DNA of 64,000 nucleotides from Peromyscus leucopus. Taxonomy: Eukaryota > Chordata > Mammalia > Rodentia > Cricetidae. The stretch covers positions 13,466,798 to 13,530,797 of the forward strand of contig NC_051068.1 of the NCBI RefSeq assembly GCF_004664715.2, written 5' to 3'. How positions within the stretch are numbered: the first letter of the stretch is position 1; each line of letters begins with the position of its first letter. Shown one piece after another: positions 33,186 through 46,030 of the stretch. The notes beneath the pieces are model-generated. The model was not told the DNA's origin, did no database searches, and saw nothing but the letters and a program-made list of their open reading frames with translations. A program made the translations under genes and the position numbers.

Positions 33186-35625
33186 GAAAATTTACGGCAC
33201 TAAAAAGTATCTGTGTCCTTTAACTCAACAGCCTCCTGTGGAGGCAAAGACTCAGACTGCTGCCCGATGGCCAAGAATTTCTGTTCTGTTCTACCCAGGA
33301 AATGAGATTTGTGGTTTTAACGGGGACTTAAAATTCACTACAGTTTATGCCTCTTAAAAAATACACAAAACTGAATAATGGACCATTTTTATTCCAGTAT
33401 AATTGTGTTTCCTTATTCTGTGAATGGTTCTTTGTGTAGCATTTCTCTATGGCAAAAATGGAAAGTTCTGCCAGGGTCTACCTGTGAGGATGGAGTCAGG
33501 GTCTGTCCTCACAGAACGTGGTCATCAGACCATGCCAACCATTGCTCCTCCAGGATCTGCCTTTTGTAGACAAGGTGACAGAATCTCCGAGGCTTTGTGA
33601 CTGAACAGGGAAGGAGAGTGAAAAGAAAGGCCCCAGAGGAATGCTCACATGGGCTCCAACTCAAGAGCAAGGGTCACACTGTGCCTCCTGGTGTACTGTG
33701 GAGGATGCCAGAGGCAGAGCTAAGGATAAGGAACTCCGCAAAGTGGAGGAAGAGAGAGATCAGAGCTAGCTGTTGCCTGAGATCAACCTTGGGACTGACT
33801 GTGACAACCTGTCTGCCAACCTTCTCTATCTAAGTCTCCCTCAAAACAAAGAGGCCCATCAGCACCCAGAGGACCAGATAAAAATGGCAGAGGCAGCCAG
33901 GAGGACAGGGGTGGGCTGTTCCAGACACAGCAGCATGCTGCTGGAGGCTCCCACTTTAGGAAATGAACATCTTTCTGGCTGCCATAGGGAAGCCTGTCAC
34001 CCCGGTCTCTTCCTAGCTTTCCTGGATTATAGAGAACTGGGACACATCTTTCCGGAGTGGCTGGCATCCACCAATCATGATAGAGCTCAGAATTCCCATC
34101 CATTTTGGCCCAAGGCAGGCCAGTACTTTCTGTCGGGCTCCCACAAGGTGACAGAGGCCTTCACAAGACTGCATCATGGCCTGAAACATCGATTGGCCTA
34201 ATCTGGCTCCCTCACCTTCTCTTTCCCTGCTCAGCTCAGCACCTGCTTCTAAAATCCATGCAGCTCTCCTCCCCATGTCCACTTGTGGAGAACACAGTTT
34301 CTTACTTTGCCACCTCTCTTCTATGTCAGAGAGACACAGAAAGGTCAGGTGTCAGCAGCAGGTGGCGGGGGGCGGGGGGAGCAGTAGTGAGTGCAAAGGG
34401 CAGCAATAAAATCTCCCTGTGTTTCATCACTTCCCTCTTCAGTCTCTGGCTGAGGGTGACAGGCAAGGGCGCAGGAGACTTCAAGGGTTGATGTATACCT
34501 TCCTGTTCAGGGCAGTAAATCTCTGTGAAATAAATCCAATTCCAAACATTCTGACAGCAGTGTGCCTGGTTAAAAGTAAGTTGCAGTGAGCCATTTTATG
34601 AAGAAAAGCAATAGTTCTTCATCTGTTTTTCAAGTACAGATTTCTCACACATGTATACACTATATTTTGAACCACTGAATTAAAGCAGTTATTCTGATCA
34701 GTGCTACACCTCAGATTGGGAAAAGAGAGGGAAAACACATAAATCTTATCATTAACACATTTTTATACATCGGGACTCCCGTTTCCATTCTCTTCACATT
34801 GAACTGACAGACCAATCTACTTCAAGCTTTCCCCAGCCCCAATTGTTCTGGTTCCAAGCTCTAACCTTTTTTCCCCATTTAGTCTTAACCCTATCCTCCT
34901 CTGTCACATGAAGATATGACTCAAGAATTCCCTCAGAAGAGCTGGAAAGAGAGCCCAGCCATCAAACGTGAAGACTTACAACCAAATGGACAAGAACGTC
35001 CTCAAAACAGAAAGCGGCATAGCATGTAGGAGAGGACATAGGCTATGATGCCAGCAGGTGGTCTGTATGAATATTAGTCTTCTGTGTATAAAGATGTTGG
35101 TGTTTATTAACTTTTAAAGTTTGATAGCATCCACTAGGACTTCTTTCTCTTCCTTAATAAAAATTTCACATCTGTTTCATATTTTGGCACCCTCCCCCAA
35201 TTTTAGTTTTGTATCTTTTATTGCCTTTCTTAAAGTCCACTAACGTTGGATTAGTGCACAGCACAGACAGGGTTAAACCTAAGTCTGTCTGAGTTCAAGC
35301 CTGTGCTTAGCTTTGCTCTGATTTCCAAGATTCATTCATTTTAACCGATGATGATTATGACATTTATGGGGTGCAGTGTCAGGTGGCTAACTATTACAGC
35401 TTCTCTTCAGATTGTAGGGACCCTGCTGTGACATTGCTGTCCCCTCTCTTACTACTGAGCTCTGTCATCCTCCCTGAAGCTCTCTGACCCCTCTCCCTGG
35501 AAGACCCTTCCTATTGCCGCCTCTTTTCATTTTTCAAAATATAAAGTGTGTTTTATTGACCACAGTTTCATCTCTGTAAAAACACTCTCTGTTGGAGGTC
35601 ATTATGTACAACATGTTTCAAAATT
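33186..35625. other. unassigned repeat-poor DNA
   Basis: About 2.4 kb. 33570-34500 is the most GC-rich part and is open for 142 codons on plus (33773-34201) and 106 on minus (33783-34103) over the same bases. The products have no domain I recognise, and a real single-exon gene would not be expected to leave both strands equally open. I do not call a gene. Confidence 0.45.
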
Positions 35626-35838
35626 CTTTTTTTTAAACATAGTTTACATTTATTTACTGTGTATACGTGGAGGGAGAAGAGTGCATGCATGAAAAGACGC
35701 ATGTGTTGAGGCCAGAGGACAACCTTAATGAGTGGGTTTTCTCCTTCTGCCTTGTGGAGTCTGAGGAGATTTAAATCATCATGTTTAGTTAGTGGCAAGT
35801 ACCTTTTGCCACTGTGCCATCTAGCTGGCCCTGTCAAA
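35626..35838 (-). mobile_element. B3/B4-type SINE
   Basis: Reverse-complement SINE: 'gttgaggccagaggacaacc', 'gagtgggttttctccttctg', 'ttagtggcaagtaccttttg' and the head 'ccactgtgccatctagctgg'. A T-rich stretch at 35628-35640 would be its tail. The 226-codon plus-strand frame starting at 35728 begins inside this SINE. Confidence 0.75.
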
Positions 35839-36548
35839 AATCTTACTTGTAGATACCAAATTCCTTGTTCATTGAACCAGTCCCAGACAAGACTAACTTC
35901 TGGAATCATCTGTCTCCACAGTGACCTTCACACTATGTTCTTTGTTAATTTTAGCATCCTTCTCTGGTGGCATGTATCCTTGGCCTTCTCCATGGATACA
36001 GCCTCTCTTTGTGCACCTCTGGAGTCAGATGGCAGGACCACTTTGCACCCAGTGTATTCCAGCAGCTCTGTATCCTGGATTCATGAACTGAAAATCTGTC
36101 TTCTACCCTGGCTGTTTTCATGCTTTGGTTGTTCTGAAGTTGCTATTTACCTTCCAAAGAAGGTCATCAAGCCAGCTCCTCTAGTTCCAAGGAGGGACCT
36201 TGCTATCTCCAATCTAATAAATCTTAAGTCTCCCTGGCATTTTGAAAAAAAAAAAAATCGTCCAACCTTGTCAGGTACCAAAGAACTTTCTCAAATTTTT
36301 CTGCCCTACTCAAAAATTACTATTATTCACTTTCTGAACAAAATGTTGGCTCTTACTTTACAGGAAAAACCAAAGTCAATACCATCTGGTCTTCTCCGTC
36401 CTTCTTAACACTTGTTTCTCAGAAAGGGATTTCTTTTCACGGCATCCCTTCAAGTGTGACCCCACCCTCCCTGAGTCATTCTCCCCTTCCTGACAACTTG
36501 CTCCATCTGTTTGTGTTTCATATTGCTCCTTCCCTGCTGAGTCCTTCT
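35839..36548. other. unassigned DNA
   Basis: This holds most of a 226-codon plus-strand frame (35728-36408), the longest in the window. It opens inside a SINE, crosses an A13 run (about 36245-36257) and its product resembles nothing I know. I regard it as a chance frame. Confidence 0.5.
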
Positions 36549-36716
<168 letters not shown>

Positions 36717-36729
36717 TCTTTTTTTCCCC

Positions 36730-36885
36730 TGTAGCTGTTGTTTCTTGCAGTGTTTCTTACAGCCCAGGCTGGCCTAGTAGAACTTTCCATGAGGCTGAGG
36801 ATGACCTTCTATTCCAGATCTCTTGCTCCAACTTTCAAGTGCTGGAATTACAGGTGCTCAGAAACATGCCTGCTCCTTCACCTAT
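36730..36885 (-). mobile_element. B1-type SINE
   Basis: Reverse-complement B1: 'cagcccaggctggcctagta', 'gaggctgaggatgacc', 'agtgctggaattacaggtgc' and 'agaaacatgcctgctcc'. Its A-rich tail region is the expanded tract at 36549-36716. Confidence 0.8.
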
Positions 36886-38980
36886 TTTGACTGTGTTTCC
36901 TGCCACTCACATGAAGCAATTAAGCAACTTGTAGCATCTTCTAGGATAGAAAGTCTAAGTCAGACATCAAAGATGTCGGACTCTTCAATCCCAAATAGAG
37001 TGTAGAGTTGATACGAAGATGATGGAGGGACTTCAACAAGTTTCCACAGTGCAGAGAAATATACCTCCAGCTCCAAGGTGACCTATATTATGATAAGTAA
37101 TAGGATATTCCCCAAGGTGGGGATGGGTTACCATGGCCTTATGTTTTGCACTTCAAGGCAGATCAAAGGTAGTACTTCAAGGGCAGATTAATGGTCACTG
37201 GGGAAGGGAGCCCAAAGTCCTGTGCAGCTTTCTCCTCAGAAAAGCTTACCTATTGGAGTCTGTTTAGTCCACCTACGTGTGCAACTTTGGGGAGGTGGAG
37301 AAGGGGGTGACACTGCTGGATGACTGGACACTTAGAGACTGCTTTTGTCTCTGTCATGTTGAGACACTGAGAATTCAGAAGAACGTCTGAGATTAACCTT
37401 GTCCAGTGGTGACAGAAAACTTGTGGACTCACAGATAACTATTCAGTGCTTTGCAATAACAATAACCACAACCCCATAAATGTCTAAGGAATTGAAGGAA
37501 ATGTCAGCTTTTGTGTATTGAGAGGTATTGAGGGACAAGGCAGCCCAAAATTCATTGGCAGCCCTGGGTTGAGCTGAGCAATGCTCCTGGGGTGACTTTG
37601 TTTTTCAGGTCATCAGCACTGAGCAGACACAACCCTGAGCTTCTGACTTATCCCTTTTTACGGGCCAAATGTAATATCAAGATGTAACACACTAATATGA
37701 ATGACAGAAATGATATCCACGGAGTTGCCATGGTGACTCCATGCTCATGTGGATAGTCAGGTGATGTAGGACTCCACGTACCACATTGCTCCTCAAAGGT
37801 GCTTGAATCTGACATTTTTAATATGCAAAAGCAACAAGCCAGATACTAATGAAGGCACAAAACTCAAGCAAAGGTTTCTGGCATTATTAGCATTGAAGTA
37901 TCTTCTTGGTATAATGCAATTCACTCAAGAAGTCTTGTTGAGCAGATCAATAGCTCTGACCTACTTGATTATATAAGTTGTGCTCGTGTCCCATTATGAA
38001 ACTCATTACCTGGTACTGCCAGAAAAAAAAATTCTCACTTATATTTTTTCTACTTTCTTCTTAGACTACACATGCTGAGGGCCAGGCCTTGTCATCCTGC
38101 ATAACGACAGTTTGTTTTCTTCATTTGATCATGTAAGGAATATATAAAGAAGCCAGAGCCTTGGTTCAGTACTTTATCCTCTCATTAAAAACCCAGGACC
38201 GATGTTTCAACAGCCTTCTGTGTGCCATTCTGGGAGGTTGTTATTTCTTCAGCATCTGCTTACATTTTATTTGTTACTGCCTTGACAGATGATAAAGCTG
38301 GGGGGAGGCATCTACATTCCAAACCCTGTCCTTCCCTGTTTAGAAACTTGGACTAAGCTGGCAAAATGTGTGCTTTCTAGAGCATCCCTTCTAATGGAGA
38401 ACAGATATTTGAACAATTATAAGACTAAAGTCACATAGGAACTTAGGAGAAAACAGCCTGAGCTGGCAGAGTAGATAAGGTGTCCACTTAGAAGGCAACA
38501 TTAAAACTGGTCTTATAGCACAAGCAAGAGTCTGCCATCCAGAGATGATGAGGATTCAATGATGCTAGCAGCCATATGTTATGTCTCTTTTCTCATTTGA
38601 TTCTTGTGTGAGTTTTATGAACTAATTGCTTTCTGATATAGCACTCTGCACAAAAATCACCTGCCTGTAAGTTGTGGGTGCATACACCTGGCAGCACATA
38701 CCCTGTACTCATAGCTTTTCATGATTACACCATGTAGATAGAGGAAAACAGGCTACTGAGGCAGATAAATCCAAGCTCAAATTGTTCCTTGAATCAGCTG
38801 TGGTTCCCTAAGTGGAAATTAACATCTAAATCTGTGACGTCAACTGAAATTGGAGTTAATTATTCAAAATAAGACATTTTACATGATTTAATTGAAACAA
38901 CACGTGATGTATCTAGTTCAATGTTTACCATAGACACTCAGTAGACAGAGCAACACTTATAAAACTATCTTGAAGATCAC
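36886..38980. other. unassigned repeat-poor DNA
   Basis: About 2.1 kb with no named repeat and no exon. 38780-38900 carries a perfect CRE palindrome (tgacgtca, 38835-38842) next to TAAT-type motifs; see findings. Confidence 0.5.
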
Positions 38981-39455
38981 TGTTGTCAGTTGGTCTTTGG
39001 CTGTTTAGGGGGGCCCGCCACACAGCTCCCAAATAAATCACACATGGAGGCTTATTCTTACTTATAAATGTCCAGCCTTAGCTTGGCTTGTTGCTTGCCA
39101 GCTTTCTTTAACTTATCCCATGTACCTTTTGCCTCTAGATTTTCTCCATTTTCTTACTTCTGTAAATCTTACTCTCACTCTTGCTCCGTGGTTTGTAACT
39201 GGGTGACTGGCCCCTGGAGTCCTCCTCCTTCTCTGGCTCCTTCTTTTTAGTCTCTTTACCCTTCTCCCAGATTTCTCCTATTTATCTTCTCTGCCTGCCA
39301 GCCCTGCCTATTTCTCTCTCCTGCCTCACTATTAGCTGTTCAGCTCTTTATTAGAACATCAGATGTTTTAGACAGGCACAGTAACACAGCTTCACAGAGT
39401 TAAACAAATGCAACATAAACAAAAATAACACACCTTAAAATAATATTCTACAACA
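38981..39455 (-). mobile_element. solo ERV LTR (family A)
   Basis: 475 bp; plus-strand ends TGTTGTCAGTTGG...ATTCTACAACA, flanked by gatcac (38975-38980) and gattac (39456-39461), a 6 bp duplication with one mismatch. In its own (minus) sense it carries 'gcagagaagataaataggag' as a TATA-like region and 'tctaataaagagctgaa' with an AATAAA. Sister copies are at 46494-46997 (minus) and 14064-14388 (plus). No viral genes adjoin. Confidence 0.88.
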
Positions 39456-39509
39456 GATTACTATGGGCAAGGAAAAGTCTGTGCATTCTGTAACTCCACC
39501 CTGTCTTCA

Positions 39510-39563
39510 ACACACATACACATACACACACACACACACAACACACACACACACACACACACC
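39510..39563. repeat. (AC)n microsatellite
   Basis: An AC run with a few interruptions (cacataca, acaacac). Confidence 0.95.
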
Positions 39564-39715
39564 GCTGCCAGGGATGATCAGTAGGGGGGATTTGTGGGCC
39601 TGGGGAAAGGAATAGCTTTCAGAAAGCCATATGATTTTATTTGCTCTCCTTGGTTTCTAGCATTTTCCAAATACTAAAACCAACTAAATTTGAGTATTTT
39701 AGAGATTCTGATGTT

Positions 39716-39731
39716 GGGGGGGGGGGGGGGG
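39716..39731. repeat. G16 homopolymer
   Basis: Sixteen consecutive G, capable of G-quadruplex formation and prone to sequencing or length error. Confidence 0.95.
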
Positions 39732-39785
39732 AGCAGTGAGAGGAGGTTGGTCTTAATCTAGCCAGAAAAGGAAAGTATCATTGGA

Positions 39786-40119
39786 CTAATTACTTCTGTG
39801 TCACCTTGACATAGGAGAGTCACCTGGGAAAAAGGAATTTCATTGAAGAAAAAGCCTCCATTGGGTTGGCCTGCAGGCAAGTTTTGATTGATGATTGATG
39901 ATTGATGTGAGTTGCATAAGAAAGAAAACTAAACAAGCTGTGGAGAGTAAGCCGCCAGTAGGTAGTGTTTATTGTTTTTCTCTAGATTCATGCTTTGAGT
40001 TCCTGCCCTGACTTTCCTTCCTGACAGACTGGGAATAGTAAGATGAAGGAAACCATTTTCTCCTCCAGTTGCCTTTGGTAATGGAATTTATTACAGTAAC
40101 AGGAAGCAGCTAGGACAAC
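39786..40119 (+). mobile_element. diverged URR1-like hAT-Charlie element
   Basis: Ordered but weak similarity to the 24194 copy: 'ctgtgtcaccttgacatagg', 'agagtcacctgggaaaaagg', 'ggcaagttttgattgatgat', 'cctgccctgactttccttcc', 'gttgcctttggtaatggaat'. A 'gattgatgatt' unit is locally repeated at 39885-39905. Older than the other copies. Confidence 0.65.
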
Positions 40120-42855
40120 AGACACTGTGGATGAGGACTCCTGAAAAGAAGCCGTGTCTGAAGAGATTATGAGACTTCAGTGATGTGGAGATGTAGCAGG
40201 TTCAGAACCTAATTACCTCATTTGGGCTAGCTGTAGCCCATATATAGCCACTCTCTGCCCACCTCTGTGCCAGAACTACCACCTGTGACTAATCAATAGT
40301 ATCCTTTTAGAGTCTATTATCTTAGCAGGCTACAAGCTTCCTCAGAGCCCAAAACATCAAATATAACCCGAGGTCTTCTGGGAAGCTTCTGTTGTTGCTG
40401 TGGCCACCTCTCTAATGTCCCCACCAATGTATTTCAAAGGTGTCTGGGTTTATGCCTTTCTTTGTTCTGTTACAATAAAAACTTCTTGAAACTGTTTCCA
40501 TATTGGAACATGGAATTTCAGCTTACCTAAATCTGTGTTCTCAGGCCATGGTTACTCAAATGTGACTCTAGGATAAACTATCTCTTATTTCCTTTCCCTT
40601 TAAGGTGAGAGCTGTGTCATTTTGTATCTATAACACTGAAGTAGGGAATTTTAAAAAACGCATTCTCTTATAATTTTATGTATGAATATAATGTGTTTAG
40701 ATCATGCCCACCTACTGTTCTCCAACTCCAGCTGAGCTTCCAAGAGGGATTCCTTTTATACCTCATCTTTTGACATAGATTCATTTAATTTCATTTTGCA
40801 GATTTGTTTAAAAATCCAAAGAACAGTTAATCTAGACTACCTATTTATTGGTGACCATGTTTTAAAGCCTTCCAATGGCACCCCAGTGTTACTTCACCAG
40901 ATAAGCTTAGACATGGATAGACTATACTTGAAGGACTCTGTGAACCACTATCTTTTGGAGTGTGGCAAGTATGGTGAGATAGATAAGATGAGGAGAGATG
41001 AAGAAAGCCTGGTAAAGGAGGAAGGGACTTGGAGAGAGAATAGAAATAAAGGAAGATTTGCCCTGAGAGGCCGCTGAGTCTCACCTACTGGCTTAATGCT
41101 CAGGACTCTGAAATGTCCAGCTACTTTGTTTAATGGTTCAGGCACCCAGAATACAGGGTTATTGTTAGATTAATCCAGAAGAAAGGAAGCTGACAATGGA
41201 CCTGTCATGTCTTGACTGTGACTGAGCCTCTTATCTCTGTTCCAAAGAAATCAGTTTAGTACAATTAGGAATTTATTCCTTCTTCTAAGTTTTGCTGAAA
41301 GGACTCTCTCTGCCTTTCTTTACTGAGAATTCTCATTCACATCACTTGTAAACCTCAGGGGGTTCATGAATATTTACATACACAAATTGAGTGCTGATAG
41401 AGTCACAGAACTGCATGCATGAGTCAACACCTTAGAATTTATTTCCATAACCTTTAATTTGTAAACCCAGGAACAGTTTGTTTTCTCATTGGCATGGTAC
41501 AGTTTTAGAACTATGATTGATTAATTCCTTATAAGAGAATCTTGGTTTGGAACCAATAACACACATTCAAATGAAAATTATAGAATTGGGGAATAAAGGG
41601 GTCTTGTATTGAGAAATGCACTGTAAGCCATGATTGCATCTCTAGAAAAATCTATGACCTCCTTCAGCCAGAGCATGTCTGAAGACTTCACATGGCCCTG
41701 AGAAGGTTCCAATGTATATTTTCACCATTTAAAGGGCAGATCATGTGAAAATGGTCTCTGGACTGGGAGAGCCACTTCTCTGAGAAGTGTTTTAATTTAG
41801 CAGATCATTTGGGGCTGGAGACTGGAGCCTTGGAATTAGCATAATGAATTTGTCTTATCTTTATTTCCTTTATAATATATGCCCACAATTTAAAATTTCA
41901 TTGCTAACTAACTTAAAAAGTTATCAGTGCACAGAAAGACTTAAATGTTCCACCAGAAGGCTCTTAGCTCTAGTGGTTATGTAACACTCAATGGAAACAG
42001 AATTTCCCCACTTGGGAATTATGGTTGGAAAGTTAGATACAGAGTAAAGTGTATAAAATGATGAGATTAAAAACACTTTGAAACTTCTTGGCACTTTCTA
42101 ATGAAAAACCTGGGGACAGAACCAAGACTCTTTGATTTCTAAGCAGGAAGTTGAACCTGTTGAATGGATCAAGGTGATACCAAACAATATGAGAGACAAG
42201 TCCCCCTTCCAGAGACTAGACAAAGGACATTTGTTTCTCACACAGTCCAACCCTGAAGGCATGGTTTCCCACCGAAGGGCTCAAACACTGATTTCTTCCA
42301 TCCTATCGTCCAGGCTGATTTCAAGGTCTCTGTTTTTACTTGTGTTTATCTGGAAGGGGAACAAAGATTCGAACTGTACTCAGGGGCTTTTCTGAGTTCA
42401 TCCTGGAAGGAGAGACATAACCTTTTACTTTCATTCTCTCAACAGAAGTTCAGTTACATTTAACTCTGAAGGGTTTGGAGGCTAGATTAGATGTAAGTGT
42501 CCTGAAAGAAGAGAAAAACACTGGTGACATCAGTAGGGAATTCCTGCCATTGGGGAACTGCCTTGCACTTATGAGCAGGAAGGTGTTAATTATCAATATC
42601 TTGTGAGAATATTTCAAACAAGGATCCACTTCCTCCAAACTCTAATTTGTCATTGATCAGTTCAGGGGATTTAGAGAGACTGTTTCTCCAACTTTATATT
42701 ATTATTGGCAATTATTTGGACTTTATATTTTAAAGTTTGTCTTAGCTGCAGAGATATGAGTTCTTAACCAGGAGACTTCATTCAGCCCACCTTATCATGA
42801 TTGAGCTAATTAGAGGTCGTTAGGGGTGTGTGATTCTAAACTATTTTACCACATA
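40120..42855. other. unassigned repeat-poor DNA
   Basis: About 2.7 kb without a named repeat. Frames reach about 93 codons (40796-41077, plus) with no recognised domain. No exon supported. Confidence 0.5.
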
Positions 42856-43386
42856 TGATGGTTAGTCTTGGTTGTCAACTTGACTATATTTAGAATGAAC
42901 TAAAACTACAAAATGGAGGACACGCCTATGAGAGATTTTTTGCTTAATTTGAAGTAGGAAGATCCACTTCTAATCTAGATCTCTGAGATAGGAATGCATG
43001 CTCTAATTTAGATCCTTTGTGTTGGGAAAAGACATGTCTTTAATCCAGATCTAATCTGGGCCTTGCCTTCTGCTGGAAACCTGTATAAGGACATGGAAAA
43101 AGGAAGCTTTTGCTCTTTGCCTGCTTGCCCTGTCTGGCTAGCAAGTCCATTCCTTCACTGGTATTAGAGCCTGCTTCTTTAGGATTCCAGTCTGTATAAA
43201 GACCAGCTGAGACATTCGTGCTTGTGGACTGAGCAACTTCTGAATTCTTGAACTTTCCATTCACAGCTAGCCATTATTGGATTAGCTGAACCGAAGCCTG
43301 TAAGTCACTCCAATAAATCCCTTTTCTATATATATAGAGATTCATTCTATAAGTTCTATTACTCTAGAGAATCATGACTAATACAC
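42856..43386 (+). mobile_element. rodent non-autonomous hAT-Charlie element (family F), near full length
   Basis: It begins 'tgatggttagtcttggttgt' and ends 'gagaatcatgactaataca', with the internal landmarks 'gcctatgagagattttttgc', 'ggaagcttttgctctttgcc', 'aagtccattccttcactggt' and 'atatatagagattcattcta'. The outer ends form a loose inverted repeat (ttagtcttgg / ...tgactaata). No transposase frame. Confidence 0.8.
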
Positions 43387-44282
43387 CATGGTTGGTCCAG
43401 CTCTGACTTCCATCACCATGGCACTCACACATGACCAGCTCATTCTCTGGCCCTGCCTTAAAAAATACCTTGGCAGTTTTTTTTTTCCTTATTCCCCTCC
43501 CCCTGTTTTTCTTCAAAATAACACTCTGGAAATTTGTGCTATAATTAAAAGCAGCAGCTTCTCTGGTGATGGGAATCATGGGAGTGTTCCCAGCTCAATT
43601 TGTTTCTCAGCTCAAGTTTACCATAAGAGCTGTTTTTGGTACATAGATTCTCAGGGGAAATCAAAGGAGCCTCGGAAACTGGCTGAGGATTTCCAGGTTA
43701 TGCAGCCTGGAGAGGCTCTGATAGAGCTGAGACACCTGCTGTTTGCTGAGCAGCCCAAGGCCCTGACACCATGATCATCTGCCTCCTCATCCCTGACTTC
43801 AGCTCATGCCATCAAAGAGGCATTGTTTTGGAAAATCCTATTTTGTGAAAATGTAAACACAGTTATGATGTTAAATTTTCATAGACTGAATATTGGGGAA
43901 CACATGAGAGAAAAGTATTCATTATTACCATATCAAGCAGTTGTCTACTAAGTGATATGTGTAACAGAAGTGGATCTTCTCAGCCCAGGGTAGTAGTAAG
44001 GCTTCTTGCTTCTCAGTGTGGCTGAAGAGAGTTTGGCCAGCACAGTTTTCATTCATTGTTTATATGGAGATATTTCCCCCTTCCTTGTCTTAATGATAAT
44101 GAAAAGATTAAATATTAAAAATTGAAGACAAAAGTATCATCTTAATAAGTTAGCTTTATTCAAGTGTCTAGATTTGTTTTCCATCCTTACCTATATGCAT
44201 CCAAGGTCTTTTTGTTAATATTCATGTTGTATCTTTTAACCTTTATAGCTGTCCAAAAGAGCCTAATTTTAAACAGAGTTTA
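43387..44282. other. unassigned DNA
   Basis: No repeat recognised. A 128-codon plus-strand frame (43388-43774) opens at the end of the hAT element and has no domain I recognise. Confidence 0.5.
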
Positions 44283-44380
44283 AAATTTTATTGAGATCTT
44301 ATTATGTGCTAGACACCACCTTAGGATTTATGTAACAGGTGAGACATGAATTCTGCATTAAGTAACTTACATCCTAGGAG
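44283..44380 (-). repeat. L2 fragment
   Basis: 'ttattgagatcttattatgt', 'gctagacaccaccttagga' and 'aagtaacttacatcctagga' follow the reverse complement of the L2 3' end. Diverged. Confidence 0.5.
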
Positions 44381-44589
44381 TAGGGCCAGATAATAAGATG
44401 TAAAAATATAAACCAAGTGATGAGCTAAGTGTGGTGAGTTGATACATGATGATAAAAATGATATAGCTACACAAAGACCCAGAGGAAGAGGAAGCCTCTC
44501 ATATGTCTTTTCCTCCTAATTAAAATCCTCCCTCATAATGGGAGGATAGAGGCTCATGAGACTAGAAAACTAATGAAGGATATGAAACT
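44381..44589. other. unassigned spacer
   Basis: Nothing recognised. Confidence 0.5.
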
Positions 44590-44820
44590 TGGAATATTGC
44601 AAAATCCCTGAGCTGGGGAGAGAAGACCAGAGTGAAGCTGTCTACAGGTTGCTCAGGGAGTGCCAGGGCTGGGGTGGGCATTGGACCACTGAGTCACCCA
44701 TACTCCTGCAAGTAATCCTGTAAACTGGGTTACTGGGCTGGATTTGTGTAGAATCGTCTGTCTGCTGGTGGTGTCCTCTGTGGGGTGAATAGATATCTAT
44801 TCATTTTTACACAGGAAATG
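44590..44820 (+). mobile_element. LTR-type retroelement (family E), copy 3, 3' part
   Basis: 'gccagggctggggtgggcat', 'ctgagtcacccatactcctg', 'caagtaatcctgtaa' and 'tggggtgaatagatatctat' align with the right half of copies at 9086-9925 and 23870-24737. It has no insertion and shows the ancestral site of the URR1 insertion in copy 2. Confidence 0.5.
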
Positions 44821-45002
44821 TCATACAACAGGTCCACAAGAGGAAACAATTGATACCAAAACACAGGTTTGGCATGCTCCAACACAAAGTTTATTTTTAC
44901 CAAAACAGAATAAGAAAAGGGACAGGTGGAAAAAGATAAGGAGGCAAACATTAACAAAAGATTTCAAAGTCCTGAGGACATTTATCAAGAATTTATCTAA
45001 AA

Positions 45003-45134
45003 GCCACAGGAGACTGGTGAAATAGTTCCGTGGGTAAGGACACTTGCCACCAAGTCTGACAACATGAATTTGATCCCTGGGACCAACATGTTAAAAGCTT
45101 CCACGCCAGCAGGTTGTCCTCTGATCTCTGAATA

Positions 45135-45135
<1 letters not shown>
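45003..45135 (+). mobile_element. B3/B2-type SINE
   Basis: 'ggagactggtgaaatagttc', 'acttgccaccaagtctgaca', 'tttgatccctgggaccaaca' and 'caggttgtcctctgatctct' match the same SINE type as 21784-21985. A CA tract forms the tail. Confidence 0.75.

Positions 45136-45181
<46 letters not shown>
45136..45181. repeat. (CA)23 microsatellite on a SINE tail
   Basis: A perfect run immediately after the SINE body. Confidence 0.97.
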
Positions 45182-45183
<2 letters not shown>

Positions 45184-45854
45184 ACGGGTGGAGGTGAAAG
45201 AACAATAAATATCCAAGTGTACTGTGTACTTTTAAAAACTAAGAACCATAGGAAGGTAAAAAGAACAGGCGTGGTGAGATCTAATTCATGCTCAAAGGTC
45301 AGAGCAGGAGCATTTTCCTGGGGATGAGAATCTTAGGATTAGACCTCCAGTGGAGGAGGTGCTAAGGAGATCTTAGGCCCAGGGTTCAGTGTACAGAAGA
45401 AGGTACCAGGATAGTTGTGATTGGATGTGTGCAGTATAGGAAAATGTGAAATCAAGGACAGTTTGGCACCTAGGAAAACTATGGTGCCATCGATGATGAT
45501 GGGGATGCTTTGCTGATAGTTAAGCTGTTCAAATGTTTGTTAATTGTTTCCTGTTAGACACCATGCTCGGTACTGCATACAGTAAGAACACCCTAAGGAA
45601 ATTCTAAGTCAGAAAGTATGAGAGCTGGTAGTAGGCAGAGGAGGAAGGATGAAGAAGAAATGACAAATTTAAGAAAAACGTGGGAGTTAGGGTTGGCAGA
45701 ATATGGTGCCTGATGTTGAGAGTGAGAAAGATTCTGGGGTGGTTTTAAATTTTATGATACAAGTGGGTTGACAGCAGTGCCTTGAACAGAGACAGGGAAT
45801 GCAAGGTGGTTTGTGGGTCAGGTCATGATTCTGTTAACAGTGACAGCAGATGAC
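45182..45854. other. unassigned DNA
   Basis: A short L2-like trace lies at about 45545-45600 ('gttagacaccatgctcggta'). Otherwise nothing recognised. Confidence 0.45.
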
Positions 45855-46030
45855 TGAGTGCTGGCCATTTCATGGGACCAGCTATGATGTTTGCTGTGTC
45901 ACATAAACAACTCCAACTTAAATCCATGGCACTATTATCGTTCTTGTCCTTATGGAAGGGTTATCTAGAGCTCAGAGATGTTGTGAAATAACTCAGTGTC
46001 ACACGTGCAGGGACTGGGAGAGATGGGCTT
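45855..46030 (-). repeat. MIR SINE, well preserved
   Basis: Reverse-complement MIR over most of its length: 'gactgagtgctggccatttc', 'cataaacaactccaacttaa', 'cactattatcgttcttgtcc', 'ctcagagatgttgtgaaata' and 'gtgtcacacgtgcaggga'. The best MIR in the window. Confidence 0.75.

Larger units (their letters stand above)
39456..39785. other. unassigned spacer with simple repeats
   Basis: It contains an AC microsatellite (39510-39563) and a G16 run (39716-39731). Nothing else recognised. Confidence 0.6.

Noticed and set aside
35728..36408. Longest open frame in the window, 226 codons on plus
   Set aside because: It opens inside an antisense SINE, crosses an A13 run, has no domain I recognise and no supporting splice or promoter signal.
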